A stretch of DNA of 14,351 nucleotides, taken from Bryobacteraceae bacterium (GTDB lineage Bacteria; Acidobacteriota; Terriglobia; Bryobacterales; Bryobacteraceae). Shown here piece by piece: positions 7,998-14,351 of the stretch. The stretch is taken from NCBI GenBank assembly GCA_030039005.1, contig JASHQT010000545.1, forward strand, positions 1 to 14,351, read 5' to 3'. Within the stretch, counting starts at the first letter, position 1. Each line of letters opens with the position of its first letter. The position numbers and the translations under genes are program-made. The notes beneath the pieces were generated by a model that was not told the origin of the DNA, did not search any database, and saw nothing but the letters and a program-made list of their open reading frames with translations.

Positions 7998-8062
7998 CCA
8001 GCCCCCTAATCCCCAGTCCCCAACCCCCATACGATAAGCTAGAGGGCAATCGAGGAGGTTCA

Positions 8063-9085
8063 ATGAAAACCTTCATGCTCCGCCTTTTCGCCATCGCCTT
8101 AGGCGCGCTCCTGCTCACCTCTGCTTACACCCGCCTGCACTCGGCCACCGTCATGGCGGGCGCGGCCAATGCATTCCTTGCTTCGCTGACACCCCAGCAG
8201 CGCGCGCAAGCCACCTACCCGTTCTCCGATGACGAACGTTTCGATTGGCACTTCATTCCCAAGCCGCGCAAGGGCCTCGCGCTGCGCGAGATGACGGCCG
8301 AGCAGAAGCAGCTCGCCCACGCGCTCCTGGCCGCCGGTCTGAGCCAGCAAGGCTACATCAAGGCCGTCAGCATTATGAGCCTCGAGCAGGTGCTCAAGAT
8401 CATGGAAGGCGGCAAAGGCCCCATGCGCGATCCCGAGGGCTATTTCTTCACGGTCTTCGGCGAGCCCTCCGCCACCGGCACTTGGGGCTATCGCGTCGAA
8501 GGCCATCATGTCAGCGAGAATTTCACCATCGTCAACGGCCAGGTGCAGGGCGCGCCCAGCTTCTTCGGGAGCAATCCGGCCGAAATCATGGAAGGCCCGC
8601 GCAAGGGGCTGCGCGTGCTCGCGCGCGAGGAGGATCTCGGCCGGCAGCTCGTGAAGTCGCTCAATGCGGATCAAAAGAAAACGGCCATTCTTAGCAAGGA
8701 GGCTCCTAAAGATATCCTGACCGAAGCCTCGCGCAAGGCCGCGCTGAACGGCCAGCCGAGCGGCATCGAGGCTTCTCAATTGACCGCGCCGCAGCGCGCC
8801 ATTCTCCAAACCCTGCTCGATGAATATTGCGAGAACATGACCGATCAGATCGATCAACGGCGCGAAGAGCAGATCAAAAAGGCCGGCGACCACGTTTATT
8901 TCGCCTGGGCCGGCGGCGAAGAGCCCGGCCAGGGACATTACTACCGCATCCAGACCGCAAGTTTCCTGGTGGAATTCGACAATACCCAGGACCACGCCAA
9001 TCACATCCACTCCGTGTGGCGCGATTTCAACGGCGACTTCGGCCTGGATCTGCTGAAGGAACACTATCAGAGCAGCCATCGATAG
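8063..9085 (+). CDS. secreted DUF3500 family protein
   Basis: A 340-residue exported protein starting at the ATG at 8063, four bases after a strong GAGGAGG. The same frame is open upstream to 7940, but that part overlaps the preceding gene and lacks a ribosome site. The signal peptide is about 1-27 (MKTFMLRLFAIALGALLLTS). DUF3500 hallmarks are present in order: FDWHFIPKPRKGL (60-72), RDPEGYFFTVFGEP (122-135), GTWGYRVEGHHVSENF (139-154), NPAEI (171-175), and DNTQDHANHIHSVWRDF (306-322). The function of the family is not established to my knowledge. The conserved His-rich motifs (EGHH, DHANHIH) suggest a metal or active site. A -10-like TACGAT lies at about 8032. The next gene begins within about 20 bp and may be translationally coupled. 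Confidence 0.9.
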   Translation: MKTFMLRLFAIALGALLLTSAYTRLHSATVMAGAANAFLASLTPQQRAQATYPFSDDERFDWHFIPKPRKGLALREMTAEQKQLAHALLAAGLSQQGYIKAVSIMSLEQVLKIMEGGKGPMRDPEGYFFTVFGEPSATGTWGYRVEGHHVSENFTIVNGQVQGAPSFFGSNPAEIMEGPRKGLRVLAREEDLGRQLVKSLNADQKKTAILSKEAPKDILTEASRKAALNGQPSGIEASQLTAPQRAILQTLLDEYCENMTDQIDQRREEQIKKAGDHVYFAWAGGEEPGQGHYYRIQTASFLVEFDNTQDHANHIHSVWRDFNGDFGLDLLKEHYQSSHR

Positions 9086-9101
9086 CCTGACCTACAAGAG
9101 C

Positions 9102-10196
9102 CTGCCCTTCACGCGCCGCGTATTCCTCGCCTCGCTCGCCGGCGCGAGCGCGTGCCTGGCCGCCGAAAAAGGCCCGGTTTATCCGTCCGAAGTTCACCGC
9201 TACACCGACGAAGCCACCGAAAACGCCGTCTTTCGTTTAACCGATCCCGCCCACGCTAGCTGGCTGCCCGCGCCCTACAACCGTCCGATTTCCCGCAAGA
9301 ACGATTTCCTGATTTATTCGAGCGATCGCTCCGGCTCGCTTGCCGCCTATCGCCTGGATCTTAAGAATGGCGAATCGCACGCCTTAACCAGCGCGCCCGG
9401 CTTGGTCCCGGCTTCGCTCACGCTCACGCCCGACGAGCGCGACTTCGTCTATGTGGCCGGCCGGTCCCTGTACATCAGCCGGCTGAACGGCGGCCACACG
9501 CGTGAAGTCTACCGCCTGGCCGAAGGCTTCGAATTGGGAGCCGGCGTCAGCCTTTCCGAAGACGGCTTGGTGGCGGCGCTCGTCGAGAGCAAGGCCGGAA
9601 TGAGCCGGCTGCGCCTGATCATTATGCGGACTGGCGAAGCTGCCACCGTTGTTGAATCCGACGCCTCAATCTCCGATCCCCAGCCGCGCCCCAAACGCGC
9701 GGGACTGCTCTACCGCAAGAATGACGAACTCTGGGTAGTGAACTATGACGGCGCCCAGAACCGCAAGCTGCGCATTGCACCCGGCGCGCTCGGCATGGCT
9801 CTGTGGTCGGCCGATGGAAAAAGCGTCGACTATCTGAACCTACCGCCCGACTCGAAAAAGCTCCACAATATCCGCGAGTTGACGCCCGATACAAATACCG
9901 ACGAATTTGTTTCCGACACCACGCAGTTCATCACCTTCAACCGCAACGGCGATACCACTGTGTTCGTGGGCGCCAGCGGCAGCAAAGCCTCGCCCTACCT
10001 GCTGCTCCTGGTCCGCTCGGTGAAGCGCGAACTCGCGCTGTGCCAGCACCGGGCCAGCGATCCACGCCAAGTGATCGCATTTTTCTCGCCCAATAGCCAG
10101 CGCGTGGTCTTTCAAAGCGATCGCGACGGCAAGATGGCCCTCTATTCCCTAACCGTCGACCGCCTGGTGGAGAAGACCGAATCCGAAGAACCCTGA
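9102..10196 (+). CDS. secreted oligogalacturonate-lyase-like beta-propeller, non-canonical start
   Basis: The frame is open from 9057 to the TGA at 10194-10196 with coding-like codon use from about 9099, yet contains no ATG or GTG before the propeller, and its first TTG (9402) would cut off the first blade. I place the start at CTG 9102, which gives 364 residues beginning with a typical exported N-terminus, FTRRVFLASLAGASACLA (3-20, twin-arginine-like). CTG 9087, or ATC 9066 preceded by AAGGA, are alternatives. The rest is a WD40/PD40-type propeller resembling oligogalacturonate lyase (Ogl): YNRPISRKNDFLIYSSDR (59-76), LTLTPDERDFVYV (106-118), FFSPNSQRVVFQSDRDGKMALYSL (327-350). Ogl enzymes carry an HPHPS metal-site motif just before that last blade; here the position reads DPRQVIAFFSP, so lyase activity is doubtful. 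Reinitiation after the DUF3500 stop (9083-9085) is plausible. Confidence 0.65.
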   Translation: MPFTRRVFLASLAGASACLAAEKGPVYPSEVHRYTDEATENAVFRLTDPAHASWLPAPYNRPISRKNDFLIYSSDRSGSLAAYRLDLKNGESHALTSAPGLVPASLTLTPDERDFVYVAGRSLYISRLNGGHTREVYRLAEGFELGAGVSLSEDGLVAALVESKAGMSRLRLIIMRTGEAATVVESDASISDPQPRPKRAGLLYRKNDELWVVNYDGAQNRKLRIAPGALGMALWSADGKSVDYLNLPPDSKKLHNIRELTPDTNTDEFVSDTTQFITFNRNGDTTVFVGASGSKASPYLLLLVRSVKRELALCQHRASDPRQVIAFFSPNSQRVVFQSDRDGKMALYSLTVDRLVEKTESEEP

Positions 10197-10239
10197 CCCC
10201 CGCACCCTTGATGGAAGAACCCTGATCGAAGATCCCTGA
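10185..10239 (+). repeat. three copies of a 12-bp repeat at a gene end
   Basis: GAAGAACCCTGA occurs at 10185-10196, where it forms the end and stop codon of the propeller gene, again at 10214-10225, and as GAAGATCCCTGA at 10228-10239. The copies lie in the 99-bp gap before the DUF3617 gene. They look like slippage or local duplication of the gene end; no regulatory role is visible. Confidence 0.6.
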
Positions 10240-10275
10240 CCTTGCCCGGTCCTCAAGTTCTCGGTGACAATAGAC

Positions 10276-10291
10276 GATAATCGATCGGAGG
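10276..10291 (+). promoter_or_regulatory. candidate -10 box and ribosome site of the DUF3617 gene
   Basis: GATAAT at 10276-10281 matches the -10 consensus in five of six positions and is followed by GGAGG (10287-10291), four bases before the GTG start at 10296. No convincing -35 was seen. The GGAGG supports GTG as the start. Confidence 0.35.
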
Positions 10292-10295
10292 TTCT

Positions 10296-10823
10296 GTGAC
10301 CACGAGATCTTCAATGCTGCTGATGCTGGCGTGCGCTTGCGCTTGGGGCGCCGATATTCACCCGCTGGACGTAAAACAGGGCCAGTGGGAAACCACCACC
10401 TCGATGAAGATGGCCGGGCTGCCAACCATTCCGCCCGAGGTTCTGAACCAGATGCCGCCCGAGCAGCGCGCCAAGATGGAAGCCATGATCGCCGCGCGCG
10501 CTGGGAAGCCCAATTCCGCCACCAGTTGTATGACTAAGGAGAAGCTCCAACAGGCGTGGAATACCGGTCAGCAAGGGCTGAAGTCCTGCACGACAAACGT
10601 GATCACGTCTACGTCTTCGAAGCAGGAGATCCGTCTCGAGTGCAACCGCAACGGCTTGAAGACCACCGGGACTATCAAGGTGGAGGCCGTCGATTCGGAG
10701 CACATCCGGGGCAGCGTCCAGATGATGGCGGCGGACCCTTCCAATTCCAGTCCCGGGATGAACATGGATTATTCGTTCACCTCCAAGTGGATCGGCCCGG
10801 CCTGCACGGACAAGCAGCCCTAG
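10296..10823 (+). CDS. secreted DUF3617 family protein
   Basis: A 175-residue exported protein starting with GTG, supported by GGAGG four bases upstream. The signal peptide is about 1-19 (SSMLLMLACACAWGA). The DUF3617 opening GQWETTTSMKMAGLP (29-43) is followed by a Pro/Met-rich segment (IPPEVLNQMPPEQRAKMEAM), then four cysteines at 78, 98, 116 and 170 that probably form two disulfides in the periplasm. The middle (CMTKEKLQQAW) and end (GTIKVEAVDSEHIRGSVQM) also fit the family. The biochemical role of DUF3617 is unknown to me; it is a common small periplasmic protein in Proteobacteria and Acidobacteria. It converges on the TetR gene, with 15 bp between the stops. Confidence 0.88.
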   Translation: MTTRSSMLLMLACACAWGADIHPLDVKQGQWETTTSMKMAGLPTIPPEVLNQMPPEQRAKMEAMIAARAGKPNSATSCMTKEKLQQAWNTGQQGLKSCTTNVITSTSSKQEIRLECNRNGLKTTGTIKVEAVDSEHIRGSVQMMAADPSNSSPGMNMDYSFTSKWIGPACTDKQP

Positions 10824-10838
10824 TCTTCGTGGGTGGCA

Positions 10839-11435
10839 TTACGACAAACCTTTCCATAGCATTTGATGAAATAGTTCGTCCATACGTTCAGGTGGCTCCT
10901 TGGCGCCATGATCCAGCCACCACCTCAAGAGCGACACTAGATTCCCGGACAACGCGTGAGAGCGGGCCTCTAATTCACGCTTAACCGGGATGATGACGCC
11001 AATATCGTTCAAGCGACGCGCGATTCCACGCGCGAAGTAGCCGTGCGCCAGGTCGAAAAATGATTGGATGCGGCCAGCCGCCACGAGCGAGCGATAGAGC
11101 TTCCCGGCGCTCGCGACATGGCCAAAAAATTCTGTTACCGGCGCAACCCTTCGAGATTTTTCACGCCTGGCGCTAAGAATGTTGCTCCACATTTCGAGGC
11201 CGTTTTCGAATTGGCTCAACAGCAAATCGTCCTTGTCCTGATAGTGCAGATAAAACGTGGAACGGCCCACTCCGGCGCGATGGAGGACCTCGCGTATCGT
11301 AATCTCATCGATCGGCTTGTCCTCGAGCAAAGCAATCAAGGCAGCACCGAGCCGGTCGCGGGTTCGGCGTATGCGGATGTCCGTACGGCCGCCCGCAGGG
11401 ATGTAAGAAGGGCGGGAACGGTCATTCTTGGACAT
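10839..11435 (-). CDS. TetR/AcrR family transcriptional regulator
   Basis: A 198-residue regulator. The N-terminal DNA-binding domain is clear: RTRDRLGAALIALLEDKP (24-41), then the helix-turn-helix ITIREVLHRAGVGRSTFYLHY (45-65) ending in the family's FYLHYQDKDDLL block. The C-terminal two thirds is helical and divergent, as usual for the ligand-binding part, so the ligand cannot be guessed. It resembles TetR proteins with a C-terminal RRWWLDHG-type helix (here LLRWWLDHGAKEPPERM, 168-184), a common arrangement in the group. The ATG at 11435 has AGGTGG nearby. It is divergent from the Spy-like gene at 11530 across a 94-bp region holding a palindrome, the usual arrangement for a regulator controlling itself and its neighbour. 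Confidence 0.92.
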   Translation of the reverse strand: MSKNDRSRPSYIPAGGRTDIRIRRTRDRLGAALIALLEDKPIDEITIREVLHRAGVGRSTFYLHYQDKDDLLLSQFENGLEMWSNILSARREKSRRVAPVTEFFGHVASAGKLYRSLVAAGRIQSFFDLAHGYFARGIARRLNDIGVIIPVKRELEARSHALSGNLVSLLRWWLDHGAKEPPERMDELFHQMLWKGLS

Positions 11436-11491
11436 TGACCACCTGTTTGTTCAGCAACTCTCCCTGCGCTCTGGACTTGCCGGCGTAGCGC

Positions 11492-11513
11492 CCTTACACT
11501 CCGTATCGTAAGG
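11492..11513. promoter_or_regulatory. candidate TetR operator palindrome
   Basis: CCTTAC (11492-11497) and GTAAGG (11508-11513) form a 6-bp inverted repeat with a 10-bp spacer; across the 22 bp, 16 positions are self-complementary. It lies 17 bp before the Spy-like ATG and overlaps its best -10 match (TACACT, 11495-11500). The size and position fit a TetR-family operator that would repress the Spy-like gene and possibly the regulator. No second copy was seen nearby. Confidence 0.4.
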
Positions 11514-11529
11514 CATCAGGAGGCAGAAA

Positions 11530-11931
11530 ATGAATCGCATTTTCTTAATCGCGATCGTGAGCGCACAGATGTTCGCATTCGCGGCACTCGGGCAGGAAAG
11601 CGCCGTCAAACACGGCGGGGCGGCTAAAGACAGCCTTCCGGCGGCTGAAGAACAGATGCAGGTTCTGAGCGGGAAACTCGATCTTACGGCTGAGCAGCAG
11701 ATCAAAATCAAGCCCATCATGCAGCAGCTCCATGAGGCCACCGAGACGATCATCGAGGACCAAACCTTGTCCCGCGACGAGCGTCTCGCCAAAGTCCGAC
11801 CTCATCGGCTGCTCGCGGACAAGAAAATCCGCAAGATCCTAACCAAGGAACAAAACAAGAAACTCGACGAGTACGAGGCCGGGCCGCATCCTGAGATGCA
11901 CGGGACTTTAACCGGCACGCCAAGAAACTAG
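11530..11931 (+). CDS. small Spy/CpxP-like periplasmic protein
   Basis: A 133-residue protein with a clear signal peptide (MNRIFLIAIVSAQMFAFAALG, cleavage about 21-22) and an all-helical, charged mature part. Two LTxxQ-type motifs, LDLTAEQQIKIKPIM (50-64) and KILTKEQNKKLDEYE (102-116), are the signature of the Spy/CpxP family. Members are periplasmic helical hairpins that act as ATP-independent chaperones or stress sensors. Between the motifs lies EDQTLSRDERLAKV, the hinge region typical of the group. A perfect AGGAGG sits six bases before the ATG, so strong translation is expected. Control by the divergent TetR protein is likely from the context. Its stop overlaps the stop of the convergent pseudouridine synthase by four bases (CTAG). 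Confidence 0.82.
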   Translation: MNRIFLIAIVSAQMFAFAALGQESAVKHGGAAKDSLPAAEEQMQVLSGKLDLTAEQQIKIKPIMQQLHEATETIIEDQTLSRDERLAKVRPHRLLADKKIRKILTKEQNKKLDEYEAGPHPEMHGTLTGTPRN

Positions 11932-12839
11932 CGCAATCCGTGAACGAACCTCTCCAACTCCTCCGGCAGCGGCGCACTCACGGTGACGCGCTCGCCGGTG
12001 CTCGGACTGGTGAAGCCGATCTCGCGCGCGTGCAGGAAATAGCGGCCTAAATCGCTCGCCGGGGCGCCGTACAATTTATCGCCGGCGACGGGGTGATGGA
12101 TGCTCGCCAGATGCACGCGGATCTGGTGCGTGCGCCCCGTGCCGATCTTCACTTCCAGCAGTGTGAACCCTTCGAACCGTTTCAAAACGCGATAGGACGT
12201 TACCGCGCGGCGCCCGTGCTCGAGGCGCGCCGTCATCCGCACCCGCGCCTTCGGATCGCGCGCGATGGGCGTCTCGATGCGTCCCTCCTCCTTCTTCACC
12301 GCGCCATGCACCAGCGCGAGGTAGATCTTCTCCACGCGCCGCGATGCGAACTGCTCGGCCAGGGCGCGGTGCGCGGCGTTGGTGCGCGCAATCAAAATTA
12401 CGCCGCTGGTGAAGCGGTCCAGCCGATGCACGATGCCCGGCCGCAATTCGCCTCCCACGGTCGAGAGTTTTCCAAAGCGGTGCAGCACCGCGTTGACCAG
12501 CGTCCCGGAGTGGCGCCCCGCGCCCGCGTGAACTACCATGCCCGCGGGCTTGTTGATCGCGATGACATCGGCGTCTTCATACAAGACTTCGATCGGAATC
12601 TCTTCCGGCGTCGCCTTGAGCGGTGGCAACTCGCCCGGTTCCACCCCGATGCTCTCGCCACCTTTGAGTTGATACGAGCGTTTTTCCGCTGCGCCGTTCA
12701 CCAGCACGCGGCCTTGCTCGATCCACTCCTGCAATCGCGACCGGCTGTACTGCGGCAGCCGCTCGCGCAGGAATTGATCCAGCCGCTTGCCGGCGTCGGT
12801 GGCGGTCGCAGTGATCGTCAATCCACCAGTTATATTCAA
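11928..12839 (-). CDS. rluD: RluD-type large-subunit rRNA pseudouridine synthase
   Basis: About 303 residues with the full RluA/RluD architecture. An S4 RNA-binding domain (about 17-65, RLDQFLRERLPQYSRSRLQEWI then GRVLVNG) is followed by the catalytic domain. The catalytic aspartate is in GIVHRLD (135-141, D141), with the NKPAGMVVH motif at 96-104 and GRTHQIRVHLA at 235-245. The family isomerises uridines in 23S rRNA (RluD positions 1911/1915/1917) in the cytoplasm; exact target sites are inferred. The frame stays open back to 13256, but that part is antisense to the glycosyltransferase gene and reads as low-quality sequence. The true start is a TTG, either at 12839 or at 12821. The 12821 start keeps LTITATATDAGKRLDQ, which aligns with the start of E. 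coli RluD. Neither has a good Shine-Dalgarno. Confidence 0.9.
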   Translation of the reverse strand: MNITGGLTITATATDAGKRLDQFLRERLPQYSRSRLQEWIEQGRVLVNGAAEKRSYQLKGGESIGVEPGELPPLKATPEEIPIEVLYEDADVIAINKPAGMVVHAGAGRHSGTLVNAVLHRFGKLSTVGGELRPGIVHRLDRFTSGVILIARTNAAHRALAEQFASRRVEKIYLALVHGAVKKEEGRIETPIARDPKARVRMTARLEHGRRAVTSYRVLKRFEGFTLLEVKIGTGRTHQIRVHLASIHHPVAGDKLYGAPASDLGRYFLHAREIGFTSPSTGERVTVSAPLPEELERFVHGLR

Positions 12840-12858
12840 TAGGTGATTCCGAGCGCAA
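12829..12858. promoter_or_regulatory. overlapping divergent promoters of rluD and the glycosyltransferase
   Basis: Minus strand: TTGCGC (12858-12853), an 18-bp spacer, and TATAAC (12834-12829) would start RNA around 12822, right at the TTG at 12821. Plus strand: TATATT (12831-12836) would start RNA around 12843, right at the GTG at 12843, but its -35 is poor. The two -10 boxes overlap. Together they suggest that both mRNAs are leaderless or nearly so. Confidence 0.35.
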
Positions 12859-14237
12859 TGCGGCAAGACAAATTCATTCTTGCGCTGCTTTTTTTTGGAT
12901 TGCTGGCTGCCAGACTCTGCCACAGCGCCATCGTCTGGGTAGAGGAAGCGTATCCCACCGCGGCCGCCATCCAGATTCTCGACGGCAAAGCGCTCTATCG
13001 CGACGTCTGGTTCGACAAGCCGCCGCTCTCGGCCTTCATTTACTTGCTGTGGGACGCGCACATCGGTGTGATTCTGCGCCTCGCGGGAGCGGCGTTCGTC
13101 TTCGCCTGCTGTGCGATGTTGTGGCGCTTCGCCCGCGACCTGTGGGGGCCGCGCGAAGGCTTGGCCGCGGCGCTGCTGCTCGGCTTTTTTCTCACCTTCG
13201 GCATTCCGGCCGCCGTAATGGCGCTCGCGCCGGATCTGCTGATGGTCCTGCCGCACATCGCGGCAGTTTATCTCGCCTGGCGCGGCCGGCCATTCTTGAG
13301 TGGTCTCACCGCGGGCATCGCGCTGCTGGTGAACGCTAAGGGATTTTTCGTTTTGGCGGCGTGCCTGTTTTTCGCTTGGCGCGGCCTCGCTTGGATAAAT
13401 GAAGCCTGGTTGATTCTAGGCTTCACCATCCCAAACATCGCGGCCTTGATTTGGTTTGGCCGCCCCTATATCGACGAAGTCTGGCGCTGGGGTTTCCTTT
13501 ATTCACAAGCGACCTTCGCGTTTTCGACGGCCTTCCTTCGCACCGCCAACTGGGCCGGATTCCAGTGCGCGCTCATCCTCGGCGCGGCCATCGCGCTCTG
13601 CAAGGAAAAAGGCTGGCGCTGGAAAATGATCGCCTGGATTCTGCTGTCGCTCGCCGCCGTGGCCGCCGGTTGGCGCTTCTTCCCGCGCTATTATTTCCAG
13701 CTTCTGCCTGTCATGGCTCTGCTCGCTGCCCGCGGCTACACGCTGCTCGGCCGCTGGCGCGCGGCGATGCTCGCTCTCTTGCTCATTCCGCTGATCCGCT
13801 TCGGCCCGCGCTACGCGATGCTTGCCAATGACCTTGCGCAAGGCCGCGAAAGCCACTGGAACGATCTGGCGCTGAACCAGGACAGCCACGCCGTCGCGGA
13901 TCAGATTGGCCACGCGGGAACGCTGCTGGTGTGGGGCTACCGGCCCGACGTTTTCGCTTACACCCGCGTGCCCGCGGGCACCCGGTTCCTCGATTCGCAG
14001 CCGCTCACCGGCGTCCTGGCCGACCGGCATCTCACCATCTCGAAACCCTCGGCGCCCGAGCTCGCCGCGCGCAATCGCCGCGATCTGGTGGCCAGCGATC
14101 CTACCTGGATCGTCGACGGCCTCGGGCCGCTGAACCCGGCGCTCGCGATCACCAACTATCCCCATCTGAGCGACTGGCTGGCCGGCTATCGTGTCGTGGG
14201 CCGCACACGATTTTCGATTATTTACCGAATCAAATAG
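12843..14237 (+). CDS. GT-C membrane glycosyltransferase, ArnT/PMT-like (GT39 type)
   Basis: A 464-residue polytopic membrane protein with about nine or ten hydrophobic segments up to residue 320 and a soluble C-terminal part. After the first segment comes a loop with VEEAYPTAAAIQILDGKALYRDVWFDKPP (33-61). An acidic residue there and the downstream DKPP are hallmarks of the ArnT/PMT_2 family, which moves sugars from polyprenyl-phosphate donors to acceptors on the outer face of the membrane. Substrate and acceptor are not evident. The C-terminal periplasmic part (about 345-464) carries LLVWGYRPDVFAYTRVPAGTRF, common in bacterial members. The start is GTG 12843, or ATG 12858 (MRQDKF); neither has a clear ribosome site. 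It is divergent from rluD. Its stop (14235-14237) directly abuts the stop of the convergent hydratase gene. Confidence 0.85.
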   Translation: MIPSAMRQDKFILALLFFGLLAARLCHSAIVWVEEAYPTAAAIQILDGKALYRDVWFDKPPLSAFIYLLWDAHIGVILRLAGAAFVFACCAMLWRFARDLWGPREGLAAALLLGFFLTFGIPAAVMALAPDLLMVLPHIAAVYLAWRGRPFLSGLTAGIALLVNAKGFFVLAACLFFAWRGLAWINEAWLILGFTIPNIAALIWFGRPYIDEVWRWGFLYSQATFAFSTAFLRTANWAGFQCALILGAAIALCKEKGWRWKMIAWILLSLAAVAAGWRFFPRYYFQLLPVMALLAARGYTLLGRWRAAMLALLLIPLIRFGPRYAMLANDLAQGRESHWNDLALNQDSHAVADQIGHAGTLLVWGYRPDVFAYTRVPAGTRFLDSQPLTGVLADRHLTISKPSAPELAARNRRDLVASDPTWIVDGLGPLNPALAITNYPHLSDWLAGYRVVGRTRFSIIYRIK

Positions 14238-14351
14238 CTACTCGCCGCTCCAGCAGGCGACGCGCTTTTCGAGAAACGCCGAAATGCCTTCCTGCGCGTC
14301 GTGCGCGAGCGAGTTCATCGTCATCACTTCCTTGGCGTAGGCGTATGCCTT
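14238..14351 (-). CDS. C-terminus of an enoyl-CoA hydratase/isomerase (partial)
   Basis: The last 37 residues of a gene entering from the right edge, read on the minus strand and ending with TAG at 14240-14238. The sequence AKEVMTMNS...DAQEGISAFLEKRVACWSGE is the typical end of crotonase-family enoyl-CoA hydratases, where DAxEGxxAFxEKRxPxWxG closes the protein and helps trimer packing. The usual proline after KR is replaced by V-A-C here. It hydrates enoyl-CoA intermediates in fatty-acid or amino-acid breakdown; the exact substrate cannot be read from this fragment. Confidence 0.85.
   Translation of the reverse strand, partial: KAYAYAKEVMTMNSLAHDAQEGISAFLEKRVACWSGE

Noticed and set aside
7940..8062. 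Earlier start for the DUF3500 gene
   Set aside because: It overlaps the preceding gene in another frame, lacks a ribosome site, and would bury the signal peptide 41 residues inside the protein.
8099..9079. Long minus-strand frame of 326 codons opposite the DUF3500 gene
   Set aside because: It is the shadow of a GC-rich gene. The plus strand has a full set of family motifs, a signal peptide and a strong ribosome site; the minus frame matches no family I recognise.
12840..13256. N-terminal extension of rluD by about 139 residues
   Set aside because: The extension is low-complexity, rich in Arg, Gln and Glu, lies antisense to the glycosyltransferase gene, and RluD proteins normally begin just before the S4 domain.
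1..14351. CRISPR array, tRNA, rRNA, insertion sequence or attachment site
   Set aside because: No regularly spaced repeats, no tRNA- or rRNA-like sequence, and no transposase or integrase motifs were seen on reading both strands; a formal scan was not possible.

Overview
The window most likely comes from an acidobacterium of the Solibacter/Bryobacter group. The main reason is the protein at 3666-5801. It joins SBBP-type beta-propeller repeats to a C-terminal domain that closely resembles the 'Solibacter uncharacterized C-terminal' family (TIGR03437), which is heavily expanded in that lineage. Other features that fit are the high GC content with GC-rich third codon positions, the DUF3500, DUF3617 and secreted-propeller proteins, and a protein with a divergent diadenylate-cyclase-like domain. 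No rRNA, tRNA, CRISPR array, insertion sequence or phage gene was seen, so this looks like ordinary chromosome.

Layout. (1) 3-122, plus strand: the 3' end of an unidentified gene, possibly frameshifted. (2) 147-3433, minus strand: a two-gene operon. The promoter-proximal gene encodes a secreted protein with a single haem-c motif. The second, 29 bp downstream, encodes a protein whose N-terminal and C-terminal motifs resemble the first part of VioB/RebD (bisindole-pathway enzymes) but without their ferritin-like domain. This is the best candidate for an undescribed system. (3) 3666-5801, minus: the secreted propeller/TIGR03437 protein. (4) 6061-10823, plus: six co-oriented genes. They encode a small acidic hypothetical protein, a PilZ (c-di-GMP) protein, a DACNV-like protein with a divergent diadenylate-cyclase fold, a secreted DUF3500 protein, an oligogalacturonate-lyase-like secreted propeller that has no ordinary start codon, and a secreted DUF3617 protein. 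(5) 10839-11931: a divergent pair, a TetR-family regulator and a small Spy/CpxP-like periplasmic protein, with a candidate palindromic operator between them. (6) 11928-14237: a divergent pair, an RluD-type pseudouridine synthase and a GT-C (ArnT/PMT-like) membrane glycosyltransferase, with almost no DNA between them. (7) 14238-14351, minus: the C-terminus of an enoyl-CoA hydratase.

How the genes may work together. The haem-c/VioB-like pair is probably one functional unit. PilZ next to a DAC-like protein suggests nucleotide second-messenger sensing. The TetR gene probably controls the Spy-like gene and itself. The remaining genes are housekeeping or envelope functions. Gene packing is very tight: two convergent pairs share or abut their stop codons, and no gene-free stretch exceeds 300 bp. 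The longest gaps, 3434-3665 and 5802-6060, hold promoter-like sequence and nothing else recognisable.
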